This document shows, piece after piece, positions 17,133 to 25,950 of a stretch of 37,507 nt of DNA (position 1 is the stretch's first letter; every line of letters starts with the position of its first letter). The translations under genes were made by a program, and so were the position numbers. The stretch lies in NCBI GenBank assembly GCA_015056315.1, contig SVGN01000025.1, forward strand, positions 1-37,507, written 5' to 3'. Below the pieces are notes generated by a model. That model saw only the letters and a program-made list of their open reading frames with translations, ran no database searches and was not told the DNA's origin. This stretch comes from Clostridiales bacterium (GTDB taxonomy: Bacteria; Bacillota; Clostridia; Christensenellales; Aristaeellaceae).

Positions 17133-17549
17133 ATGAAGAAAGCTTTGTTTATTATTCTGCAATGTACATGGGGGCTGTTTCAAACGCTGATCGGTCTGGG
17201 TTTCTTTCTTGCGCTGCGCAAGCGGCCCCACAGAATGTACAAAGGCTGCATCGAGACCCAATGGGACCACTGGGGCGGCCTGAGCCTGGGCCTGTTCATC
17301 TTCACCCCGCCGGACAGCCAGCCAAATGCCGGACTGATCCGTGTTCACGAATACGGCCACGCCATACAGTCGCTGGTGCTGGGGCCGCTGATGCTCTTTG
17401 TGGGCATCATTTCCATGGCATGGGGAGACCTGCCCTGCTTTGCAAGGCTGAGACAGACCCGCCATTTGCCCTACACCGCCTGCTTTGTGGAAGCATGGGC
17501 CAGCCGTTGGGGCGAATGGGCGACCGGGGAAAAAGCCATATGGGAATAA
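17133..17549 (+). CDS. Small membrane protein with an HEYGH zinc-protease-like motif
   Basis: Predicted 138-residue protein of unknown function. A hydrophobic helix covers residues ~5-28, weaker ones ~45-58 and ~80-97. Residues 72-76 read HEYGH, the HExxH zinc-binding pattern, and Glu120 in CFVEAW could be a third zinc ligand. That makes a tiny membrane metallopeptidase possible but unproven; the pattern may serve another purpose. The ATG at 17133 begins a KK-hydrophobic N-terminus; its ribosome site is weak (AAAGGATCG upstream). It is the last gene of the TetR-PfkB-amidase run and is followed by a strong terminator. Confidence 0.75.
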   Translation: MKKALFIILQCTWGLFQTLIGLGFFLALRKRPHRMYKGCIETQWDHWGGLSLGLFIFTPPDSQPNAGLIRVHEYGHAIQSLVLGPLMLFVGIISMAWGDLPCFARLRQTRHLPYTACFVEAWASRWGEWATGEKAIWE

Positions 17550-17552
17550 ATA

Positions 17553-17591
17553 AACAAAACGGACAGCACATGGTGTGCCGTCCGTTTTGTT
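17553..17591. terminator. Two-way terminator between convergent genes
   Basis: Perfect 12-base arms AACAAAACGGAC/GTCCGTTTTGTT enclose a second stem GCACA/TGTGC. A- and T-runs flank both sides, so it can end transcripts from both the HEYGH gene and the leftward GH26 gene. Confidence 0.85.
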
Positions 17592-17621
17592 GATTCAGGT
17601 CGTTTGGAAAGCCCGGCCTTC

Positions 17622-19097
17622 TTACTTGAATGCCGGCAGCTCATCCAGCGTGATGAAGTACTCGCTGTTGTAGATCTCCTTGAGGGCTTCCTTGGTGTTG
17701 TTGTTGGCATCGGTGAGCCAATCGGTGTGCCAGACCATGAACATGAGCCAGGGGGCTGCCGCCTCGGTCATCTGCGCCTCGGTGGGCACGGTGCCGCACT
17801 CGTGGAACACGATGGGCATGCCTTCGGGGGCCAGGGCCGCCACCTCCCGGTACAGGTTGCCGTTGGCACCGGCGGTGTAGCTGTCTGCACCGATCAGATC
17901 CACATAATCATCGCCGGGGTACCAGGCTGCCATGTTGCCGCCGTTGCCGGAGTAGCCCAGCAGCCAGATCAGGTTATCCAGGCCCCAGTAGTCGGTATAG
18001 CGGCTGTACATGAGCTGCCAGAGCTTTACAAAGCTCTCGCTGCCGCCCTTGGACCACCAGAACCAGCCGCCGTCCAGCTCGTGGAAGGGCCGCCAGAGCA
18101 CGGGCACGCCCGCATCCTCCAGCTGCTGCAGGTAGGGCACGGCACGATCCATGGCCTTGAGGAGCTTGGCATAATCCTCGGTGCCGGGGGTGAGAGCGGT
18201 CTCCCAGTTCAGGTTATGATCCTTGCTCTCGTTGTAGCCGGAGGCGAAATCGCTGCCGGTATGCCAGCAGATATGCGGGATGCCGCCCTTCTCCCACCAC
18301 TCCTCGGCGCGCTTTGCAACGCCGCGGAAGTCGTTGTGCATAAAGTCCAGACCGCGGATGGCGGGCAGCTTGCCGGTATTGTTCTGCAAATAGAGCATCT
18401 CATAATCGGGAGAGCCCATCCAGGTGGATTCCATCTGGCCGGTGAGGCAGCCGGTCTGCCAGGTGGCCTTCAGGTATTCGTAGAGGGTCTTTGCCTCGGG
18501 GATGGCGTTTTCGTTGGACAGCTCGCCCTTGTAGGTGTGGATCACCTGCTCCGCCTCCTTTACCTTAGCGGCATGGGCGGCCAGCTCCTGCGCTGCTTCG
18601 CCCTTGAGCAGGTACAGCCCGGCCACACGGCCGCCGTTCCACGCGCCCAGCACGAAGCCCTTGAAATCGGCAGGGGTCTCCACGCCTGCAAAGGCCATCA
18701 GCTCAGCGATGGTGTACACATTGAGCCGTTCCTTCTCCGGGTGGTCGGAGACCGCCATGATCTCCATCTGCTTGCCGCTGATGCTCAGCCCCAGCACGCC
18801 CCAGCCGCCGTGGGTCACATCATCGCAGGCCCAGACCAGCGCCAGCACATCCTCGGGGGCGGCCTCCTTCAGCCAGGCGATGTTGGGCCCGGCGTTGTAG
18901 CCACGGTTCACCTTGCCGCTGTAGAGCAGCTCGCCCTTGGCCAGAATGGCGTTGCGTTCTGCAACCACCTCTTCCTCCGCCAGCGTTTGACGGATCGCCG
19001 GGGCCTCTCCGGGTACCCAGACTTCCTCTGCGGGTGCCGGAACCGCAGTCAACAGCAGCAGCGCTGCCAGCAGCATGGAAAGCAAACGTTTCATCAT
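17622..19097 (-). CDS. Secreted GH26 glycosidase, beta-mannanase type
   Basis: Predicted 491-residue exported enzyme, probably an endo-beta-1,4-mannanase. A signal peptide spans residues 1-~24 (KR, a leucine-rich core, then APAEE). The catalytic domain (~residues 190-485) has the GH26 signatures: acid/base Glu340 in WRPFHELDGGWFWW and nucleophile Glu433 in IVFHECG. Residues ~55-175 are a separate segment (for example GYNAGPNIAWLKEA and WGVLGLSISGKQ) that may be a carbohydrate-binding module I cannot name. The start at 19097 follows GGAGGG by six bases; 19094 is an equal alternative. It follows the MATE gene by 60 bases in the same direction. GH26 also contains other beta-glycanases, so mannan is likely rather than certain. 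Confidence 0.9.
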   Translation of the reverse strand: MMKRLLSMLLAALLLLTAVPAPAEEVWVPGEAPAIRQTLAEEEVVAERNAILAKGELLYSGKVNRGYNAGPNIAWLKEAAPEDVLALVWACDDVTHGGWGVLGLSISGKQMEIMAVSDHPEKERLNVYTIAELMAFAGVETPADFKGFVLGAWNGGRVAGLYLLKGEAAQELAAHAAKVKEAEQVIHTYKGELSNENAIPEAKTLYEYLKATWQTGCLTGQMESTWMGSPDYEMLYLQNNTGKLPAIRGLDFMHNDFRGVAKRAEEWWEKGGIPHICWHTGSDFASGYNESKDHNLNWETALTPGTEDYAKLLKAMDRAVPYLQQLEDAGVPVLWRPFHELDGGWFWWSKGGSESFVKLWQLMYSRYTDYWGLDNLIWLLGYSGNGGNMAAWYPGDDYVDLIGADSYTAGANGNLYREVAALAPEGMPIVFHECGTVPTEAQMTEAAAPWLMFMVWHTDWLTDANNNTKEALKEIYNSEYFITLDELPAFK

Positions 19098-19157
19098 ACC
19101 GATCCCTCCGTATTCTTGCTTTATCATAAGCGCCCTCTTTCGCATCGGCGCTCAGGC

Positions 19158-20522
19158 TCAGGTTTCGTCTGCGGCTTCGGCCTTCTTGCCCGCCTTATGC
19201 CGCCAGTGCATATACCTTACCAAACAGGTGAGGCCGCTGATGGTCCAGGTGGCGGCGGTGGTCCACCAGATGGCCCACATACCCATGGTGGGGATCGTTA
19301 CCAGCCACACGGGCAGTAAAATGCGGCAGGCTACCTCCACCACACCGTTGATGAAGGAGAACAGCGCATCGCCCACGCCGTTGAGCACGCCGCGGCACAT
19401 ATAGATCAGCGCCAGGAAGATGTAGAACCAGCTGGTGATGCGCAGCGCCGTGCCGCCGATGCGGATGACCTCTTCCTCGCGTACAAAGATGCTGATGATC
19501 TGGTTGCCGAAAAGCTGCATGGCGATCATCATCACCAGAGTAAAGACAGCGCACATCATCATGCCATGGCGCAGACCGTCCTTGACGCGATCCATGCGCC
19601 GGGCACCGTAGTTCTGCCCGGTGTAGGTGGCCAGGGCGGCGTTCACAGAGCCGTAGGGCTGCTGCAGAAGCTGGTCGATGCGGCAGGTGGCGGTATAGGC
19701 TGCCATGGCTGCCGGGCCGAAGGAGTTGACGAAGCGCTGCAGCACGGAGGTGGAAACGGCGATCATGCTCCACTGCATGGCCATGGGCAGACCCAGCTTG
19801 AGGGCGTGAGCCATCATCTTACGGTCGGGCTGCCAATCCTCCTTGCTCAGCAGGAAGTAGGGGTTGTAGCGGAAGGCATACATAAGGCAGCTGGCGCCCG
19901 ATACCAGCTGAGCGATGACCGTAGCCAGCGCAACGCCCACCACGCCCATGTGGAAGCAGTAAACCAGCACCACATCCAGCACGATGTTGAGCACGCTGGC
20001 AATGATCAGGAAAAACAGCGGCGTACGGGAATCGCCCAGTGCGCGCAGCATGGAGGAGGCGTAGTTGTACACCGCCACCAGCGGCACGCCCAGGCAGCTG
20101 ATGCGGATGTAGGCGACCGCATCCGGCAGGATCTCCTCCGGGGTTTCCAGGAGCCGCAGCACCGAGGGGGCGGCGATGTAGGCCGCCAGACCCATGATCA
20201 GTGCGGCGGCGAACATCAGGTAAGCGGAGTTGGCAATGGCGCTTTTGGTCTTGCGCGCATCGCCCGCACCGAAATACTGTGAGGTGACCACGCTGCTGCC
20301 CGAGCCGATGCCGCTGCACACCGAGAAAAACAAAAAGGTGGTGGAGCTGGTGGCACCCACCGCAGCCAGCGCATTGGCACCCACAAAATGGCCTACCACG
20401 ATGGAGTCCGCCAGGCTGTAGGCCTGCTGGAACAGGTTGCCGATCAGCATGGGGATGGCGAAGGTAAAGAGCAGCTTTGTGGGGTTGCCGCTGGTCATGT
20501 TCAGATTGCGGGAAAACTTCAT
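19158..20522 (-). CDS. MATE-family efflux transporter
   Basis: Predicted 454-residue inner-membrane exporter with about 12 helices in two related halves, driven by a sodium or proton gradient. The N-terminal half begins NPTKLLFTFAIPMLIGNLFQQ and continues with DSIVVGHFVGANALAAVG, both strongly typical of the MATE/DinF-NorM group. The start at 20522 follows GGAGG by ten bases; the extension to 20588 is unsupported. It has its own promoter (20604-20631) and is followed after 60 bases by the GH26 gene. The substrate is unknown; drug, metabolite or glycan-linked export are all possible. Confidence 0.93.
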   Translation of the reverse strand: MKFSRNLNMTSGNPTKLLFTFAIPMLIGNLFQQAYSLADSIVVGHFVGANALAAVGATSSTTFLFFSVCSGIGSGSSVVTSQYFGAGDARKTKSAIANSAYLMFAAALIMGLAAYIAAPSVLRLLETPEEILPDAVAYIRISCLGVPLVAVYNYASSMLRALGDSRTPLFFLIIASVLNIVLDVVLVYCFHMGVVGVALATVIAQLVSGASCLMYAFRYNPYFLLSKEDWQPDRKMMAHALKLGLPMAMQWSMIAVSTSVLQRFVNSFGPAAMAAYTATCRIDQLLQQPYGSVNAALATYTGQNYGARRMDRVKDGLRHGMMMCAVFTLVMMIAMQLFGNQIISIFVREEEVIRIGGTALRITSWFYIFLALIYMCRGVLNGVGDALFSFINGVVEVACRILLPVWLVTIPTMGMWAIWWTTAATWTISGLTCLVRYMHWRHKAGKKAEAADET

Positions 20523-20603
20523 ACAGGGAATGCCTCCGTCGTAGCCGTGAAAATAGCCATGCCCTGCATTGCCTGCGGGACATGGCACATGATTACATGG
20601 AGT

Positions 20604-20631
20604 ATTATACTCACTTAACGGTCATACGCAA
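20604..20631 (-). promoter_or_regulatory. Promoter of the MATE-GH26 unit
   Basis: On the minus strand TTGCGT, 16 bases, then a perfect TATAAT. The -10 region lies inside the palindrome GAGTATTATACTC, a possible operator. Confidence 0.55.
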
Positions 20632-20644
20632 GGGGGCTGAAGCC

Positions 20645-20668
20645 CCGGAAGAAAATTTTCTTTTCCGG
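20645..20668 (-). terminator. A/T-cored hairpin after the AraC-type gene
   Basis: Arms CCGGAA/TTCCGG surround a self-complementary AAAATTTT core, starting five bases after the stop codon of the AraC-type gene; a second hairpin GGGGCT/AGCCCC adjoins. Confidence 0.5.
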
Positions 20669-20672
20669 CCCA

Positions 20673-21893
20673 TCAGCTGCCGGGCGGTTCCCGCCGGTAC
20701 AGGCGGGGCGTTACCCCATATCGCCTGCGGAACAGCTTGGTAAAATAGTTGGCATCCGGTATGCCGCACAGCTGGGCCACCGTCTGCACCTGCAGCTGGG
20801 TGGTTGTGAGCAGGTGCATGGCATGCTTCATGCGCACATCGGTAATGTGCCCGGTAAGGGTCTGCCCGGTCTCCTGCCGGAACAGCGCGGAAAGGTAGCC
20901 AGGACTCAGCTCCAGCACATTGGCCAGCGTTTGCAGCCCCAACTCGCCGGAGAGGTTTTCTTCTATATAGATGAGGGCCTTCTGCACCGGGGCCGGGTAG
21001 CGGCTGACGGTATGGCTGCGCACCAAGCGGCAGTAGGTGCGGAACATTTCGCCGATCAGCTCCGTGCAGGCCTTGGGGGTGGCCTTGTTCTCGATCTGCA
21101 CCGCGTACTGGCTGGAGACCCTGTCTATGTGCAACGGGTGTACGCCGCCCCGCTCCGCTGCCTTGCGCAAAAGGGTATTGCAAATGATGCAATAGTTTTT
21201 GGCATTGCGCAGAGGGTCTGCCATGCGCTGCTCAAAATTCAGCTGGGAGATATGCCCCGTGATCTGCTCCACCCGCTGCAAAAGCCCCTTGGAGACCGCC
21301 TCCATCATTTCGTTCTCGTAGTCGTAGCGGCGGCTGATGGCCTGCATCTGTAGAGTGATGCTGTTTTCCTCCAGCGAGGCCGCATCCACCGGCAGGGGTA
21401 CCGCTTCGGTGGCTTCGCTGAACAGGTCGATCGTCTCGTAAGACGCCACGCCGCCCCACAGCCGCTCCCCCATAGCACTGATGAGCGCCATGATCACGCC
21501 CGCATCGGCAAACACCGGTAGCGCGGCGTAATGATCGGTCAGCTGGCGGGCATACTGCAAGGGCAGCCCCAGCCGCTCCGTAAGCTCCAGCACCTGCTCC
21601 TGCGACAGATCCCGGGTCAGGTAGGGGCCCACCAACACCGTGCCCTCCCCCTCCGGCAGGGCAAAGAACACATAGCTGCACCCGAAGGGATCGGTCAGGC
21701 GGTAAACAGCTTCAGGGCGGATGAACCCGAACAGCACCCGGGAGAATGCATCATATTCCTGCCGGAGCCCCAGCATGGCGCGGAGGCCCAGATCGATCCC
21801 CTCCACCTCATCGCCGGGGCGCAGCTGCATAAGCTGCAGGCGCATATGCCTGAGCGCCGCCTCCAGATAGGCCATCTCTGCCCGGTGTGGCAT
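20673..21893 (-). CDS. AraC-family transcriptional regulator with a large N-terminal sensor
   Basis: Predicted 406-residue regulator. Residues ~1-290 are a sensor region without a signature I can name; it includes FGCSYVFFALPEGEGTVLVGPY, a pattern common in AraC proteins of Clostridia. The last ~100 residues hold the double helix-turn-helix: LGLQTLANVLELSPGYLSALF and the second part ending VAQLCGIPDANYFTKLFRRR. The ATG at 21893 follows a GGGGAG ribosome site. It is divergent from the GPH symporter and GH2 genes across a 204-base gap, and so most likely controls them. Confidence 0.93.
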   Translation of the reverse strand: MPHRAEMAYLEAALRHMRLQLMQLRPGDEVEGIDLGLRAMLGLRQEYDAFSRVLFGFIRPEAVYRLTDPFGCSYVFFALPEGEGTVLVGPYLTRDLSQEQVLELTERLGLPLQYARQLTDHYAALPVFADAGVIMALISAMGERLWGGVASYETIDLFSEATEAVPLPVDAASLEENSITLQMQAISRRYDYENEMMEAVSKGLLQRVEQITGHISQLNFEQRMADPLRNAKNYCIICNTLLRKAAERGGVHPLHIDRVSSQYAVQIENKATPKACTELIGEMFRTYCRLVRSHTVSRYPAPVQKALIYIEENLSGELGLQTLANVLELSPGYLSALFRQETGQTLTGHITDVRMKHAMHLLTTTQLQVQTVAQLCGIPDANYFTKLFRRRYGVTPRLYRREPPGS

Positions 21894-22009
21894 AGCTCCC
21901 CTCCCCCTCCCTTGCCTGCTTTCTGTTCGCCTGCCAATATTCTCATATCGGACGTTTTTTGACCAAAAGAAACAATAAGCATGAAATTTTTACGGTTTTC
22001 AATGAATAT

Positions 22010-22092
22010 ATTCCTCACTCAAACGCCTGATTCCTGCTAAGATACAGATAAGGAAGTCCGCTAACGGACAAAAAACAAAAAGAGTGAGGGAT
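22010..22092 (+). promoter_or_regulatory. Possible ribosome-site-masking stem in the symporter leader
   Basis: ATTCCTCACTC (22010-22020) can pair over 11 positions, one of them G-U, with GAGTGAGGGAT (22082-22092), which contains the ribosome binding site of the symporter gene. The 61-base loop holds a small hairpin GTCCG/CGGAC. Whether the upstream arm is transcribed is unclear: candidate promoters TTGACC-N17-TGAAAT (21959-21987) would include it, an extended -10 at 22035-22043 would not. Confidence 0.35.
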
Positions 22093-22097
22093 TACCC

Positions 22098-23588
22098 ATG
22101 GCAAAGAAGCCCGTTACTTTGGATGCAAACGGCAAGCGTAAGTTTGGCATGCGGGATTGCCTGGCCTATGCCGCCGGCGATCTTGGCTGCAACATGAGCT
22201 TTGCGCTCAAGAGCACCATGGCACTGTTCTGGACCCAGGTAATGGGCCTGAGTGCATGGTATTCTCTGCTGATCATCATTCTGCAGGTGTGGGATGCCAT
22301 CAACGACCCGCTGATCGGCTCCATGGTGGACGCCGACAAGCGCAAGTATAAGCGCAACAAGTTCCTGCAGTACATCTGGGCCGGCTCCATCGGCCTGATC
22401 ATTGGCGGCGCCTGCTGCTTCCTGCCCTTCCCCAATGCTCCCATGTGGGCCAAGATCATCATCTTCATGGCCGGTTATGTGGTATGGGATGCCTTCTACA
22501 CCGTAGCCAACGTGCCCTACGGCAGCCTGCTCTCCCTGATCTCTGACGATCCCGCCGACCGTGCTTCCCTGTCTGCATGGCGCTCCATCGGCTCCATGGT
22601 GGGCAACATGCTGCCCATGGTCATCCTGCCCCTCCTGATCTACAACCCGGATAAGAGCCTCAACGGCCCCATGGTGTTTGTGGCTGCTCTGGTGATGGGT
22701 ATTCTGGGCTTCCTGTGCTTCCAGTTCATGATCAAGAACACCGAAGTGCGCGTGGATACCGAAAACGCCCAGACCGGCGAAAGCTTTGAGAAGTTCAACG
22801 TGATCGAAGCCATGAAGAACTTCCTCAAGAACCGCCCCGCCGTAGGCGCCACCCTGGCTGCCATGGGTATGTTCATCGGCATGCAGGCCGCTGCCACCGC
22901 CGTTACCGTTACCTTCCAGATCTACTTCGAGAACCCCCAGATCTCCGGTCTGGTAACCGCCTTCTCCATGATCCCCATCGTGGTCTTTACGCCCCTTGCC
23001 CGTAAGATGGTTACCAAGTACGGCAAGAAGGAGCTTTCCATTGTCGGCTCCATCTGCTACATTCTGGGCGGCCTGCTGCTGTTCGCCGCGCCTCTGGGCA
23101 TTATCCCCGTCAGCCAGGGCAACACCGGCATCGACCTGATCGTCTACATCGCCGCTCAGCTGATCATGGCGCTGGGCATGGGCATCTACTCCACCGTTTC
23201 CTGGGCTATGATGGGCGATGCCATCGACTACAACGAGTGGAAGACCGGCAAGCGCGAGGAAGGCACCGTCTACTCCCTGCACTCCTTCTTCCGTAAGCTG
23301 GCTCAGGGTGTCGGCCCCGCGCTGGCCCTGACCATTATGCAGAAGATGGGCTACATCAACAACGCCAACCCCGATGCCAACGGCGTGTTCACCTCCATCG
23401 ACGTTTCCCTCCTCAGCTGGGACTTCGCCGTGGATCTGCGTATGCTGGTAGCCGTGCTGTACATGGTTGCCGGTGTGATGCTGTTCATCGGTCTGGGCCT
23501 TGTCTACAACCTGGATAAGAAGACCCTGGCCACCATGAACAGCGAGCTGGAAGCCCGCCGCAACGCCGCCGGTGTTTCCGCCGAGTAA
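22098..23588 (+). CDS. GPH-family sugar:cation symporter
   Basis: Predicted 496-residue membrane transporter of the glycoside-pentoside-hexuronide family (major facilitator superfamily) with about 12 helices. Typical stretches are YAAGDLGCNMSFALK near residue 25, QVWDAINDPLIGSMVDADKRKYKRNK after the second helix, and VNVPYG-like NVPYGSLLSLISDDPADRASLSAWR. The ATG at 22098 follows GAGTGAGG. The GH2 gene follows 82 bases later in the same direction behind a hairpin, so the symporter most likely imports the disaccharide or glycoside that the GH2 enzyme splits. It is divergent from an AraC regulator. Confidence 0.93.
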   Translation: MAKKPVTLDANGKRKFGMRDCLAYAAGDLGCNMSFALKSTMALFWTQVMGLSAWYSLLIIILQVWDAINDPLIGSMVDADKRKYKRNKFLQYIWAGSIGLIIGGACCFLPFPNAPMWAKIIIFMAGYVVWDAFYTVANVPYGSLLSLISDDPADRASLSAWRSIGSMVGNMLPMVILPLLIYNPDKSLNGPMVFVAALVMGILGFLCFQFMIKNTEVRVDTENAQTGESFEKFNVIEAMKNFLKNRPAVGATLAAMGMFIGMQAAATAVTVTFQIYFENPQISGLVTAFSMIPIVVFTPLARKMVTKYGKKELSIVGSICYILGGLLLFAAPLGIIPVSQGNTGIDLIVYIAAQLIMALGMGIYSTVSWAMMGDAIDYNEWKTGKREEGTVYSLHSFFRKLAQGVGPALALTIMQKMGYINNANPDANGVFTSIDVSLLSWDFAVDLRMLVAVLYMVAGVMLFIGLGLVYNLDKKTLATMNSELEARRNAAGVSAE

Positions 23589-23607
23589 CCCTTCCCTGCG
23601 TTACCCC

Positions 23608-23639
23608 AAGGGCAGACAGACGAAAGTCTGTCTGCCCTT
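23608..23639 (+). other. Perfect intercistronic hairpin with GAAA tetraloop
   Basis: Fourteen-base perfect arms (AAGGGCAGACAGAC and its complement) close on a GAAA loop, ending 31 bases before the GH2 start. The T-run is only three bases, so it may act as a partial terminator or an RNA-stability element that lowers GH2 output relative to the symporter. Confidence 0.7.
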
Positions 23640-23670
23640 TCAAAAGCTACTATAAAAGGAGGTTTTTCCC

Positions 23671-25917
23671 TTGCGTCAGATCGTGAATTTGAACGCTGAC
23701 TGGCTTTTTTCCAAGGAGACCTGCGCCACCCCCACCACCCTGCCCACCGGCTGGGAGGCCATTGCCCTGCCCCACAGCTGGAACGCCAAGGATGGCCAGG
23801 ATGGCGGCAACGACTACCACCGCGGCCCCTGCTGGTATGTAAAGACCCTCGTAAAGGCCGAGCTGCCCGCTGCCGACCGCTACTATCTGGAGCTGCAGGG
23901 CGCCAACTCCTCTGCGGATGTGTACCTTGCCGGTAAGCACCTGGCCCACCACGACGGCGGCTACTCCACCTGGCGTGTGGACCTGACCGACCATCTGACC
24001 GGCAGCGACCTGCTGGCCATCCAGGTGGATAACGCCCCCAACGAGACCGTGTACCCCCAGATGGCCGACTTTACCTTCTACGGCGGCCTCTACCGGGATG
24101 TGAACATCGTCTGCGTGAGCGAGAGCCATTTCGATCTGGATTACTACGGCGGCCCCGGCCTGATGGTGACCCCCGCCATCGAAGGTAAGGATGCCAATGT
24201 GGAGATCGCCGCTTTCGTGACCGGCCTGAAGGACGGCCTCAAACTGCGCTACACCATCAACGCTGCCTGCGGCTGCCAGATCGCTGCCGTGACCACCGCC
24301 GAGACCAAGGCCGTGCTGGAGATCAAGGACGTGCACCTTTGGCATGGCCGCAAGGATCCCTACCTGTACACCGCCACCGTTGAGCTGCTGGATGGCGACA
24401 CCGTGCTGGATAACGTATCCGCCCGCTTCGGCTGCCGTACCTTCCGCATCGATCCGGATAACGGCTTCATCCTCAACGGCGAGGAATACCCCCTCCGGGG
24501 CGTGAGCCGCCATCAGGACCGCTGGGGCGTGGGCAATGCGCTGCTGCCCGAGCATCATGCCGAGGATATCGACCTGATCATGGAGGTGGGCGCTACCACC
24601 ATCCGTCTGGCCCACTACCAGCATGCCCAGTATTTCTACGACCTGTGCGATGAGAAGGGCCTGGTCATCTGGGCGGAGATCCCCTACATCTCCAAGCACA
24701 TGCCCGGCGGCCGGGAGAACACCGTCTCCCAGATGAAGGAGCTCATTACCCAGAACTACAACCACGCCTCCATCGTTGTGTGGGGCCTGAGCAACGAGAT
24801 CACCATCTCCGGCGGCGGCGAGGATCTGCTGGAGAACCACCGCATCCTCAACGATCTGTGCCATGAGATGGATAAGACCCGCCTGACCACCATTGCGGCT
24901 GTCTCCATGTGCAAGATGGATGACCCCTATCTGCAGATCCCCGATGTGGTGAGCTACAACCACTACTTTGGCTGGTACGGCGGCGAGACCGACATGAACG
25001 GCCCCTGGTTCGATAAATTCCACCAGACCCACCCCAACATTCCCATCGGCTGCTCCGAGTACGGCTGCGAGGCCCTCAACTGGCACACCTCCGACCCCCT
25101 GCAGGGCGACTACACCGAAGAATACCAGGCCTACTACCACGAGGAGCTGATCAAGCAGCTCTTTACCCGCAAGTACATGTGGGCCACCCATGTGTGGAAC
25201 ATGTTCGACTTCGGTGCCGATGCCCGTACCGAGGGCGGCGAGAACGGCCAGAACCACAAGGGCCTGATGACCTTCGACCGCAAGTACAAGAAGGATGCCT
25301 TCTACGCCTACAAGGCATGGCTCAGCGATGATCCCTTCGTACACCTGTGCGGCAAGCGCTACATCGACCGTGTGGAGGACGTGACCAAGGTGACCGTCTA
25401 CTCCAACCAGCCCGAAGTGGAGCTGTTTGCCAACGGCGTATCCCTGGGCAAGAAGACCGCCGAGGATCACTTCTTCCGCTTCGACGTGCCCAACGCAGGC
25501 GAGACCAAGCTGGAAGCCGTGGCCGGTGAGTGCCGGGATGAGAGCATCATCCGCAAGGTGGAGACCTTCAACGAGGCCTACCGCCTCAAGGAGGAGGGTG
25601 CCATCCTCAACTGGTTCGATATCGAGACCCGTGAAGGCTACCTGTGCCTGAACGACAAGATGGGCGAAGTGCTCAAGACCTTCCGCGGCAAGCTGCTGTT
25701 CGCCAAGGTGGCCAAAAAGGCGCTGGGCGGCGGCAAGAAGGGCGGCAAGGTAAAGGCCGCAGGCTTCGAGGTAGGCCCCGAAATGATGAGCATGATGAAC
25801 GGCTTTACCGTGCTGCGCCTGGTGACCATGATGGGCGGCATGGCCAATGTGAAGTTTACCAAGGAAGAGCTTCTGGATATGAACAAGAAGCTGAACAAGA
25901 TCAAGAAGAAGAAGTAA
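23671..25917 (+). CDS. Glycoside hydrolase family 2, beta-galactosidase type
   Basis: Predicted 748-residue cytosolic exo-glycosidase. Domain order is the GH2 pattern: sugar-binding jelly roll (LPHSWNAKDGQDGGNDYHRGPCWY near residue 40), an immunoglobulin-like domain, then the TIM barrel starting at LRGVSRHQDRWGVGNAL. The acid/base is Glu376 in GLSNEI and the nucleophile Glu463 in GCSEYGCE. TTG at 23671 is the start, with AAAGGAGG eight bases before it. The last ~110 residues are a Lys- and Met-rich tail (GGGKKGGKVKAAGFEVGPEM onwards, ending IKKKK) outside the catalytic core. Beta-galactosidase is the best guess, given the galactan genes nearby; other beta-glycosidase activities occur in GH2. 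Confidence 0.9.
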   Translation: MRQIVNLNADWLFSKETCATPTTLPTGWEAIALPHSWNAKDGQDGGNDYHRGPCWYVKTLVKAELPAADRYYLELQGANSSADVYLAGKHLAHHDGGYSTWRVDLTDHLTGSDLLAIQVDNAPNETVYPQMADFTFYGGLYRDVNIVCVSESHFDLDYYGGPGLMVTPAIEGKDANVEIAAFVTGLKDGLKLRYTINAACGCQIAAVTTAETKAVLEIKDVHLWHGRKDPYLYTATVELLDGDTVLDNVSARFGCRTFRIDPDNGFILNGEEYPLRGVSRHQDRWGVGNALLPEHHAEDIDLIMEVGATTIRLAHYQHAQYFYDLCDEKGLVIWAEIPYISKHMPGGRENTVSQMKELITQNYNHASIVVWGLSNEITISGGGEDLLENHRILNDLCHEMDKTRLTTIAAVSMCKMDDPYLQIPDVVSYNHYFGWYGGETDMNGPWFDKFHQTHPNIPIGCSEYGCEALNWHTSDPLQGDYTEEYQAYYHEELIKQLFTRKYMWATHVWNMFDFGADARTEGGENGQNHKGLMTFDRKYKKDAFYAYKAWLSDDPFVHLCGKRYIDRVEDVTKVTVYSNQPEVELFANGVSLGKKTAEDHFFRFDVPNAGETKLEAVAGECRDESIIRKVETFNEAYRLKEEGAILNWFDIETREGYLCLNDKMGEVLKTFRGKLLFAKVAKKALGGGKKGGKVKAAGFEVGPEMMSMMNGFTVLRLVTMMGGMANVKFTKEELLDMNKKLNKIKKKK

Positions 25918-25950
25918 CAGACCCGGCGCGGCGTTTAGCGCCGCAGCAGG

